Origin: Planctomycetota bacterium
Lineage (GTDB): Bacteria; Planctomycetota; Planctomycetia; Pirellulales; UBA1268
Reading direction: 5' to 3'
DNA length: 13,934 nt
Assembly: GCA_003669255.1 (NCBI GenBank)
Contig: QWPO01000083.1
Span: 1-13,934, forward strand
Shown here one piece after another: positions 8,273 to 13,934 of this stretch. Every line of letters begins with the position of its first letter. Position 1 is the stretch's first letter. The position numbers were made by a program, and so were the translations under genes. The notes under the pieces were generated by a model that saw nothing but the letters and a program-made list of their open reading frames with translations, had not been told where the DNA came from and made no database searches.

Positions 8273-9028
8273 GTGACGCATTCCTGCCGCCCGAACGCCT
8301 TGCTCGTCGCCGTCTGCCTAGCACTGCGTTTGTCACCGGCCGAGGTGTCGGATGTCTTGGCCGCCGACGCCACTCCAGCCGTCGCGGCCCGACAGTCCGC
8401 CAAGCGTCCCGACCCGGCGCTGAGCCCGATCGAGGACGTTCCCGGACTGCCGAGGGTGCTCCTGATCGGCGACTCGATTTCGATCGGTTACACGATCCCC
8501 ACGCGGGAACTTCTCGTGGGGAAGGCCAACGTCCACCGCATTCCGGTCAACGGCGGACCCACGACGCGGGGACTGGAGCACATCGAGGAATGGGTCGGCA
8601 CGTCGAAATGGGACGTGATCCATTTCAACTTCGGACTCCACGACATCAAGCACGTGGATGATGCCGGCACATCGGTGGATGCCGCCGCAGGCCACCGGCA
8701 GGTGGAACTCGATGCCTATCGCGACAACCTGCGGGCGATGGTGAAACGCCTGCAGCGGACGGGGGCGAGGCTGATCTGGTGCAGCACGACACCGGTGCCC
8801 AAAGGGGCCAAGGGCCGCGTGCCGGGCGATGAAGCGGCCTACAACGCCGCCGCGGCGGAGGTGATGCAGGAGGCGGGGGTTGAAATCAACGACCTGAATG
8901 CCTTCGCGGCTCCACGGATGGAAGAAATCGGCAAGCCCGCCGACGTGCACTACACGCCACAGGGCTCGCGCATCCTCGCCGGTGAGGTTGCGAGGCGGAT
9001 CGAAGCCGCCCTGCCGCAGGCCAGGTGA
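8273..9028 (+). CDS. Secreted SGNH/GDSL-family hydrolase
   Basis: Probable exported esterase-like hydrolase of 251 residues; the substrate cannot be told from sequence. The GTG at 8273 has a strong GAGGAG (8259-8264) eight bases upstream. The N-terminus looks like a signal peptide (LLVAVCLALRL, possible cut near SDVLAADA). SGNH block I is RVLLIGDSISIGY with nucleophile Ser68. Block II is probably PVNGGPTTRG, and block III is FNFGLHDIKH, where the usual GxND reads GLHD. Block V is ADVHYTPQGSRILA with catalytic His226 and Asp224. The pattern, including TGARLIWCSTTPVP, is typical of planctomycete SGNH proteins often found near carbohydrate or sulfatase genes, though none is seen here. It lies alone, downstream of the oxidoreductase relic and convergent with the LEPR-type gene, 34 bases away. 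Confidence 0.85.
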   Translation: MTHSCRPNALLVAVCLALRLSPAEVSDVLAADATPAVAARQSAKRPDPALSPIEDVPGLPRVLLIGDSISIGYTIPTRELLVGKANVHRIPVNGGPTTRGLEHIEEWVGTSKWDVIHFNFGLHDIKHVDDAGTSVDAAAGHRQVELDAYRDNLRAMVKRLQRTGARLIWCSTTPVPKGAKGRVPGDEAAYNAAAAEVMQEAGVEINDLNAFAAPRMEEIGKPADVHYTPQGSRILAGEVARRIEAALPQAR

Positions 9029-9062
9029 CAACGCGGTGGTTCCGACACCAAGCCCGGCCGCA

Positions 9063-10730
9063 TCAGGCCCGGGCGGCGAACGCCCGCGACCAGGCCTTGG
9101 CGGTCGGCCAACTGCCGAACTTCGACGAGGTGAACGCCGAACCGGTGCTCGCCAGCACCCGCCAGGATCCATTCACCTGATTCCGCACCGCCACGTCATC
9201 GCGGCCGTCGAAGTTAAAGTCGCCGATGGTGACGAACTGGCCGATCGGCAGCGCGGCCCAGGCCGATGTCGAGAAGGCCCTGCCATTGCTCAGCGAGGTG
9301 AACCATGTGCCGTCGGCCCGCTGGCCAACGAGGTCGGACCGACCGTCGCCGTTGAAGTCACCAGGCCGCACATTGCTCCACGTGGTCGAGGCGTCCCAGA
9401 CGCCGAACCTCGAATCCGTGAACGAGGTGCCGGTGCTCGTGAGCACTCTCCAGGAGCCGTTGGTGGCGTTGCGGACAGCCACATCGGATCGGCCGTCGCC
9501 GTTGAAGTCGCCCACGGTGCCAAACTGCCCGATCGCGAGTGTGGACCACAAACTGGATGCGAAGGCCGTGCCGGTGCTCGCCGCGACGATCCACTGACCG
9601 TCGGACCGTTGGCCGACGAGGTCGTCGCGGCCGTCATTGTTGAAGTCGCCGGCCAGCACGTTGCTCCAGGTCACCGCCGGATTCCAACGGCCAAACCGCG
9701 AGGCCGTGAAGCCCGATCCCGTGCTCGTCAGCACCTGCCACGAGCCATTGTTCGGATTGCGAACTGCGATGTCGGCCTTCTTATCGCCGTTGAAGTCGCC
9801 GACCGTGGCGAACTGAGACGCCGCCACGGAGCCCCACTGCTGCGGCGTTGGCGTGCCGGAGGCCGGATTTGTCGTCACCCACCAACTTCCGGTATCCGTC
9901 TGCGTGGCGATGTCGGTGCGATTGTCGCCATCGAAGTCGCCGGAGACCGAGTTCACCCACGTCGTACCGGCCGGCAGAGACGCCAGCGTGGTCGTCGTGA
10001 AGGAACTGCCCGTCGACGTGCTGACCACGATCTCATCACTAGCCATGCCGAGGATGGAGTTTGGCTTCGAGGCCGGGTCGGGCGTGGCGTAGACCACCAC
10101 GCGGCCATAGCGGTTGCCAACGACGCCGAACTCCGCGTATTGAAAGAGGTCGCGGCCCGGGCCGTAGCCGATGTCGGTGGTGGTGATGGAGACGAGGTTT
10201 CGCTCGGCATCGGCGATCGAGAGCGAGTTCGGAGCGACAACGGCGCCAAAACTCCAGGGCTTGTTGAACCAACCGTTGGTCGAGGCGGAGTTGGCGCCGG
10301 TCGTGGCGAGGGTGGGGGTGTTCCCCAGAGTGATCGCACCCGCAAGGCGAGCCGGGAAGGTCGTCAGGAGCGTCCACGCGCCAGCCGGGAATGTCTTCTT
10401 CTCCGTGGCCGTCGAGACGGCATTCTGGAGCGTGCCCGATGGGTACACGAAAGGCCCCGGCGAGGAGCCGGAGATGTTCACGGGCTCGGTGTTGTACGTG
10501 AAGTTGACAAGCGCGACGTTGCGGCCAACGGGGTCGAGTTGGAGCACGCCGGTGACGACGTCGAGATAGGCGGTCGGCTCTGTCGCCGGAGCGAAGCCGG
10601 CAGGCAGGGAAAACTCGGTGCCAGGGGAGTGGGTCATCAACGCCCGGGGTTCCAGCCGCTCGGCGGTCGGCTGGGCACGGCGGCGATCAGGCCGCCGGCG
10701 ACCGGAGCGATTCTCTGCAGAGAAGAACAT
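9063..10730 (-). CDS. LEPR-motif exported FG-GAP/VCBS repeat protein
   Basis: Probable surface or exported protein of 555 residues, role unknown. The ATG at 10730 is chosen because AGGAG (10738-10742) sits seven bases upstream; the frame is open to 10802, but that start has no such site. The N-terminus is Arg-rich and carries ERLEPRALM (LEPR at 26-29), the LEPR-x-L type sorting-associated motif known from planctomycete surface proteins. Residues about 30-260 form a Thr/Ser/Gly-rich domain of unknown fold. The C-terminal half (264-555) holds six loops of the type GDF(D/N)xDxRxD at residues 264, 311, 361, 407, 457 and 503, as in integrin-like beta-propellers that bind Ca2+. No dockerin or PEP-CTERM tail is seen, and the protein ends soon after the last repeat. 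It is divergent from the small-ORF/leucine-rich gene pair. Confidence 0.85.
   Translation of the reverse strand: MFFSAENRSGRRRPDRRRAQPTAERLEPRALMTHSPGTEFSLPAGFAPATEPTAYLDVVTGVLQLDPVGRNVALVNFTYNTEPVNISGSSPGPFVYPSGTLQNAVSTATEKKTFPAGAWTLLTTFPARLAGAITLGNTPTLATTGANSASTNGWFNKPWSFGAVVAPNSLSIADAERNLVSITTTDIGYGPGRDLFQYAEFGVVGNRYGRVVVYATPDPASKPNSILGMASDEIVVSTSTGSSFTTTTLASLPAGTTWVNSVSGDFDGDNRTDIATQTDTGSWWVTTNPASGTPTPQQWGSVAASQFATVGDFNGDKKADIAVRNPNNGSWQVLTSTGSGFTASRFGRWNPAVTWSNVLAGDFNNDGRDDLVGQRSDGQWIVAASTGTAFASSLWSTLAIGQFGTVGDFNGDGRSDVAVRNATNGSWRVLTSTGTSFTDSRFGVWDASTTWSNVRPGDFNGDGRSDLVGQRADGTWFTSLSNGRAFSTSAWAALPIGQFVTIGDFNFDGRDDVAVRNQVNGSWRVLASTGSAFTSSKFGSWPTAKAWSRAFAARA
9066..9941 (-). repeat. Alternating 46/50-residue FG-GAP repeat array within the LEPR protein gene
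   Basis: The six GDF...D loops are spaced 47, 50, 46, 50 and 46 residues apart. Two unit types alternate: one ends DxAVRNxxNGSWxVL, the other DLVGQRxDGxW, so the duplicating module is a 96-residue (288-base) pair. On the + strand the shared core CCGTTGAAGTC recurs near 9350, 9500 and 9787, with variants between. The close identity suggests recent tandem duplication or gene conversion. Confidence 0.75.
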
Positions 10731-10810
10731 CACGCTGCTCCTGCGAACCACGCCACAACCAGACCCGTTTCCGGTGGGCTTCCCACGAACCCGTTCGGAC
10801 ACCTTGAGGC

Positions 10811-10839
10811 AGGCTAGGAAAGGTGCTGCCTCTGGTCAA
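10811..10839 (-). promoter_or_regulatory. Candidate sigma70-like promoter for the LEPR gene
   Basis: On the - strand, TTGACC (10839-10834, 5 of 6 to consensus) is followed after 17 bases by TAGCCT (10816-10811, 3 of 6). This would give a leader of roughly 75 bases before the ATG at 10730. A perfect 7-bp inverted repeat, GAGGCAG/CTGCCTC (10806-10812/10826-10832), overlaps the spacer and the -10 region and could be an operator. The -10 is weak. Confidence 0.35.
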
Positions 10840-10947
10840 TCATACGGCCCTCGTGTGGCTTTGGTTCGCCGGCCCCGGCTTGCAGGGCGGGACGCGTATG
10901 ACACGGATATGGTGGATCGAGGGGCGATCCGTCCCCGGCATGCTGGG

Positions 10948-10953
10948 TATAAT
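10948..10953 (+). promoter_or_regulatory. Perfect TATAAT -10-like hexamer
   Basis: A consensus TATAAT in a very GC-rich context, preceded by TGGG (near an extended -10). No convincing -35 is found 16-19 bases upstream. Transcription would begin near 10960, giving a leader of about 245 nt before the small ORF at 11206 that includes all the hairpins downstream. It faces away from the LEPR gene promoter. Confidence 0.4.
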
Positions 10954-10983
10954 CATGGATGGAAGGTACATCCGTCTTGATTC

Positions 10984-11199
10984 GGGCGACCCACGTGGCC
11001 GCCCGGTCCAACCTCGCGAAAGCACAAGGTGGTGACCTGCCCCGGCAACGGGTCAGGAGGATGTGCGTCAGGTGTTGCCCAGGACCCCCGAAAGGGGTGG
11101 TGCGGCGGCTGGCGAAGCTTTCGATGAACGTCGCGGTCAGTGGTCGAAGCCACTGGGGACGCTCACGGGCTCCCTTCCTTTGGTCGACAAGGAAGAGGG
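10984..11199 (+). ncRNA. Candidate structured leader RNA with GNRA-type hairpins
   Basis: Consecutive foldable hairpins fill this non-coding stretch. GGGCG/CGCCC pair at 10984-10988/11000-11004. GGTC...ACCT pair with AGGT...GACC (11005-11037), closed by GC-GAAA-GC. CCTGcCCCG/CGGGtCAGG (11036-11057, one mismatch) closes on GCAA. CCCC-GAAA-GGGG lies at 11086-11097, and CAGTGGT-CGAA-GCCACTG at 11138-11155. CTTCCTT/AAGGAAG (11174-11180/11189-11195) has its 3' arm overlapping the purine-rich ribosome site of the ORF at 11206. Three GNRA tetraloops in 100 bases and an RBS-sequestering hairpin suggest a regulatory leader or a mobile-element RNA. It matches no riboswitch or intron class that I recognise. 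Confidence 0.45.
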
Positions 11200-11205
11200 C
11201 ATCTC

Positions 11206-11544
11206 ATGAACATCGGTTTTCCATCATTGCGAGTGGACGACTCCAATCCCCGGCATCATCTCTGGTGCAACAACGGCACGTGGTGGGTCCACTACACGCT
11301 CCACTTCGGCGGCCGAAAGCGGCGCATCCGACGGTCGCTCGGCACGCGGGCGATCGACGTGGCGGTTCAGCGGCGAGACGACCTGCTTGGCCAGCTTGCC
11401 TGCGAGGGTGAGCCGGTTCCCGAGCGGCGGCCGAGGCGGATAGCCCCGTCTGGTCCCGCTCCTCTAGACGGTCTCCACATCCTCTCGTTGAGAACCGGGC
11501 CCACCCTACTGCTCGCCGGCCACCGCAGCGGACTGGAAGCTTGA
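11206..11544 (+). CDS. Small basic protein resembling the arm-type DNA-binding domain of tyrosine recombinases
   Basis: Predicted 112 residues. The ATG at 11206 follows AAGGAAGAGGG (11189-11199) by six bases; a GTG at 11140 is open in frame but lies inside the hairpin region. Residues 14-60 read NPRHHLWCNNGTWWVHYTLH, then GGRKRRIRRSLGTR and AVQRRDDLLGQLA. The aromatic beta strands, Arg/Lys block, 'SLGTR' turn and helix resemble the N-terminal arm-binding domain of phage-type integrases. No core-binding or catalytic domain (R-H-R-Y) follows, so it is either a stand-alone DNA-binding protein or a truncated integrase. The last 40 residues (from PRRIAPSG) look unlike the rest and may be read-through. 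It is 20 bases upstream of the leucine-rich gene and probably co-transcribed with it. Confidence 0.5.
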   Translation: MNIGFPSLRVDDSNPRHHLWCNNGTWWVHYTLHFGGRKRRIRRSLGTRAIDVAVQRRDDLLGQLACEGEPVPERRPRRIAPSGPAPLDGLHILSLRTGPTLLLAGHRSGLEA

Positions 11545-11564
11545 ACACAGCAAGGAGGATCGGG

Positions 11565-13040
11565 ATGGCGAGGCCAGCACCAAAGCCGTCCCTTTACGAT
11601 CGTGCGGGCACGATTCGGCACCTCGACGCAGCGCGAGCACGTCGGCTCGTAGACGCGTTCAGGCGACCGGTGGTGTTCGACGGCGTGAGCCTGCGGCGCA
11701 ACGTCGATGACCCGGCCATCGCGGACGCCTGGGGCCGCGTGACGCTGAATCGGGTGGCTGTCGACCACGCCCTCCAAGATGTGGTTGCGTATGCCAAAAC
11801 CCATCTGCACCTGCACGGGCTGCTCAGGCTGCCGCTGTCGGTGGCTCGGGAACTCGTGGAGCACCGCGGGCATCTCTATCTCGATAGGCTGACCTCGATC
11901 ACTGATTCCGTGGCGGCGACGCTCGCAGGTCACGTGGGAGGAACACTTTCGCTCGACGGCCTGCGGACGATCTCGGAGTCTTCAGCCATCGCGCTCGGAA
12001 GCCACGGTGGTGAGCTCTCACTGAACGGGGTGACACACCTCGGCGAGGCCGCGGCACGGGGGCTCGCCCGCCATTCCCACGAGCTCCATCTCGACGGCAT
12101 CGCGTTGGTGGGGCCAAAGGCGGCGGCGGCCCTCGCCAGCCATCGCGGAAATCTCCACCTCAACGGGATCGCCGTATTGGCCGGTCACGCCGCGCGACAC
12201 CTTGCCTGCCATACGGGCCAACTGCATCTTCACAGAATCTCGGTTCTCTCGGACGACGCGGCTGCGGCCTTTGGGCAACGCGCCGGGCACCTCTGCCTGC
12301 AGCGGCTGGCTCGGCTGACACCGTCGCAGGCGGAGTTGCTGGCGGGCCACCGGGGCGAGTTACAGATTCCCGCCTTGCACGTCGATGACGCGGTGGCGGA
12401 GTGCCTGGGCCGCCATCAGGGTTCCCTGCTGATCCACGTGCCTGCCGACCTGCCGCTCCATCGGCTCGAAGCCCTCGTCCGGCATCAAGGGCCGCTGGAG
12501 ATTTCAGGCCTGGCGAGGCTCGACGAGCAGCGGGCCAGGGTGCTCGCCGCCCAACCCGGCCTGCGGGGCATCCACGGGCTGTCGTGCCTGTTCATCGATG
12601 GCGTGACACGACTCTCTCCGGCGGTCGCATCGATTCTCGTCACCCACGCGGCGGGAGGCTTGGCGCTCAACAATCTCACCGACCTGACCGAGGACGTAGC
12701 ACGGGAACTTGTGAAGCATCCGATGCTCAGCCTCGACCGGCTCACGCGGGTCTCGAACGAGGTCGCTTCCATTCTTGCCACGCATGCCGGAGCGGTGCTC
12801 TCGCTTCGCGGGCTGAAGGAGGCGAGCCCCAAGGCGATCGCGAGGCTCAAGGCCACGCCGAGCGTCGAACTGAGTCGCGGGCTCTGTGCCGAAGACGAAA
12901 CGCGTCTGAGTCCACGCCCCGCACCCGTGGCGGTCAGTCATCCAAGCGGGGAAGACCTCGTGCGTCTGCTTGAGCAGATGGCGCATGACGGGGAGGAGGC
13001 GTTGCGAAAGAGCGTGCCTTCATCCGACGAATCGGCATGA
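11565..13040 (+). CDS. Leucine-rich protein with about fifteen 23-residue repeats
   Basis: A 491-residue protein of unknown function. The ATG at 11565 has a perfect AAGGAGG (11552-11558) six bases upstream, better than the in-frame TTG at 11541. From about residue 75 to 440 it is built of units close to 23 residues with the pattern LxLxGLxxLxxxxAxxLAxHxG, for example LSLDGLRTISESSAIALGSH and LHLNGIAVLAGHAARHLACH; about fifteen can be counted, two of them irregular. A strand with alternating Leu, a turn and an Ala-rich helix per unit is the expected LRR-like solenoid. Similar short repeats are frequent in planctomycete proteins. No signal peptide or membrane segment is visible, so it is likely cytoplasmic. 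The last 50 residues are charged and non-repetitive. It follows the small recombinase-like ORF by 20 bases. Confidence 0.75.
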   Translation: MARPAPKPSLYDRAGTIRHLDAARARRLVDAFRRPVVFDGVSLRRNVDDPAIADAWGRVTLNRVAVDHALQDVVAYAKTHLHLHGLLRLPLSVARELVEHRGHLYLDRLTSITDSVAATLAGHVGGTLSLDGLRTISESSAIALGSHGGELSLNGVTHLGEAAARGLARHSHELHLDGIALVGPKAAAALASHRGNLHLNGIAVLAGHAARHLACHTGQLHLHRISVLSDDAAAAFGQRAGHLCLQRLARLTPSQAELLAGHRGELQIPALHVDDAVAECLGRHQGSLLIHVPADLPLHRLEALVRHQGPLEISGLARLDEQRARVLAAQPGLRGIHGLSCLFIDGVTRLSPAVASILVTHAAGGLALNNLTDLTEDVARELVKHPMLSLDRLTRVSNEVASILATHAGAVLSLRGLKEASPKAIARLKATPSVELSRGLCAEDETRLSPRPAPVAVSHPSGEDLVRLLEQMAHDGEEALRKSVPSSDESA

Positions 13041-13078
13041 CGGTAGGGCCACGCCTGATCCTGAGGCTCCCTCTGTAG

Positions 13079-13097
13079 CACAGGTTTTCAACCTGTG
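13079..13097. repeat. Short palindrome, REP-like
   Basis: CACAGGTT-TTC-AACCTGTG is a perfect 8-bp inverted repeat with a three-base loop, 38 bases after the leucine-rich gene. It resembles the CACAGG...CCTGTG palindromes that recur between genes in planctomycetes (from memory, not checked). No T-tract follows, so termination is doubtful. It could also lie at or near an insertion-sequence boundary. Confidence 0.45.
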
Positions 13098-13263
13098 GCT
13101 CTCCATCGCGGCTGCTCGGGGCTGCCCATGCCCCGTCGCCGGACGCTCGCTGCGGCCCTCCAGGCAATCCTGTTCGGCACGAGATTTGCGCACCAGAAGG
13201 CCGGCAATTCGGGCAGGCTGGGGCGAGTTGCGCCCTCGCCCTGGCGACGGTATCGTGCCCGTC

Positions 13264-13934
13264 ATGGCTACGAGCAGGAATCGCGAGATTCGTGATCAGG
13301 ATGTGCAGGGGCTGAAGTGCCTGCGGAAGATCCGTCCTCTGCTCTCGCGGCTCCGCAAGGTGGGCACGGAACGCGACAGAGCCGGCAATCGCCGGCTGTT
13401 TATGGATCAGTACTGCGCGTTGATCCTGATGTCGCTGTTCAGCCCGGCGATCGAGAGCCTGCGTGACCTTCAGCGGGCCTGCGCCCTCGACAAGGTCCGC
13501 AAGCGGCTCGGCGTGAACCGGGCGTCTTTGGGTTCGCTCTCGGAATCAGTGGCGATCTTCGATCCGGCGCCGCTCAAGGAGATCGCCATCGAGCTTGGCC
13601 ACACGATACGAAGCAAGCCGAATTCACAGTTCGCGGCGGTAGGCCAACCGATCATGGCGGTGGATGGCACCATCGTCGAGACGGTCAAGCGTGTGGCGGA
13701 GCTCTCGTGGACGCCCAAGGCCAAGGGCAAACATCTCTCAGCCTACCGACTGCACACGCACTTCGAGGTGCTCAGCGGCAAGGCCGTGCGGATCGACGCC
13801 ACGTCGGCGGCCCCCAAGGGCGACGCCGACGAGCGGGCCGTGTTGCAACGGACGATCGAGGCGGATCGCTGCTACGTCCTCGATCGCGGCTACATCAGTT
13901 ACCAGCTCTGGAACGCAATAAACGCCGCGGGGAG
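13264..13934 (+). CDS. IS4-type DDE transposase (3' partial)
   Basis: An open frame from the ATG at 13264 to the window end encodes 223 residues with no stop. It begins MATSRNREIRDQDVQGLK and has a helical N-terminal domain (RLFMDQYCALILMSLFSP, then LRDLQRAC). AVDGTIVET follows with the first catalytic Asp134, and CYVLDRGYISYQLW carries the second Asp207, the classic spacing and context of IS4-family transposases. The YREK motif with the catalytic Glu lies beyond the window. It would cut and paste its own element. The left inverted repeat could not be identified: the 223 bases upstream hold the palindrome at 13079-13097 and a GGGCGA/TCGCCC repeat at 13221-13241, either of which might mark the end. 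No ribosome site is evident. Confidence 0.8.
   Translation, partial: MATSRNREIRDQDVQGLKCLRKIRPLLSRLRKVGTERDRAGNRRLFMDQYCALILMSLFSPAIESLRDLQRACALDKVRKRLGVNRASLGSLSESVAIFDPAPLKEIAIELGHTIRSKPNSQFAAVGQPIMAVDGTIVETVKRVAELSWTPKAKGKHLSAYRLHTHFEVLSGKAVRIDATSAAPKGDADERAVLQRTIEADRCYVLDRGYISYQLWNAINAAG

Noticed and set aside
8898..10817. 639-codon open frame on the + strand
   Set aside because: It runs out of the SGNH gene and antisense to the repeat protein. Its apparent repeats mirror the FG-GAP repeats on the other strand.
10948..11205. Group I or II intron, or a known riboswitch
   Set aside because: No domain-V-like hairpin, group I core elements, reverse transcriptase or recognised aptamer consensus could be found; only generic GNRA hairpins are visible.
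11140..11205. N-terminal extension of the small ORF from the GTG at 11140
   Set aside because: It would pass through two hairpins and add residues unlike the domain. The ATG at 11206 has a better placed ribosome site.
1..13934. tRNA, rRNA or CRISPR array
   Set aside because: No cloverleaf with a T-loop motif, no rRNA-like segment and no regularly spaced short direct repeats were seen. The only tandem repeats are protein-coding.

Overview
The window looks like chromosomal DNA of a GC-rich planctomycete, probably of the Pirellulales type. This is inferred from three things: an N-terminal LEPR-x-L motif on a secreted FG-GAP/VCBS repeat protein, a leucine-rich protein built of about fifteen 23-residue 'L-x-L-x-x-L...A..LA.H.G' repeats, and a secreted SGNH hydrolase of the kind common in that phylum. 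No database search was possible, so family names rest on recognisable motifs.

Region 1 (1-7018, + strand) is a 2-oxoacid dehydrogenase cluster. It holds the 3' part of a pyruvate-dehydrogenase-type E2 (aceF-like, cut by the window edge), then sucA (E1o), sucB/odhB (E2o) and lpdA (E3). The order suggests that the pyruvate and 2-oxoglutarate dehydrogenase complexes are made together and share one E3. A 116-nt extended inverted repeat lies between sucB and lpdA.

Region 2 (7022-9028) holds a convergent outer-membrane 'MetA-pathway' transporter-like gene (- strand, three bases after lpdA). Next is a short - strand relic that looks like the C-terminal end of a 2-oxoacid:ferredoxin oxidoreductase beta subunit, still followed by a terminator-like hairpin. 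Then comes a secreted SGNH/GDSL hydrolase (+ strand).

Region 3 (9063-10730, - strand) is the LEPR-type exported protein with six Ca-binding-loop repeats in alternating 46/50-residue spacing.

Region 4 (10731-13040) is the most unusual part. A 475-nt non-coding stretch carries a probable promoter for the LEPR gene on the - strand. On the + strand it carries a consensus TATAAT and a series of hairpins, several closed by GNRA-type loops; the last hairpin holds the Shine-Dalgarno sequence of a small ORF. That ORF encodes a 112-residue basic protein resembling only the arm-type DNA-binding part of a tyrosine recombinase. Twenty bases later, behind a perfect AAGGAGG, comes the 23-residue-repeat leucine-rich protein. 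Structured leader, recombinase-like small protein and repeat protein form the best candidate here for an undescribed unit.

Region 5 (13041-13934) has a short palindromic repeat and then the 5' part of an IS4-type DDE transposase running off the window.
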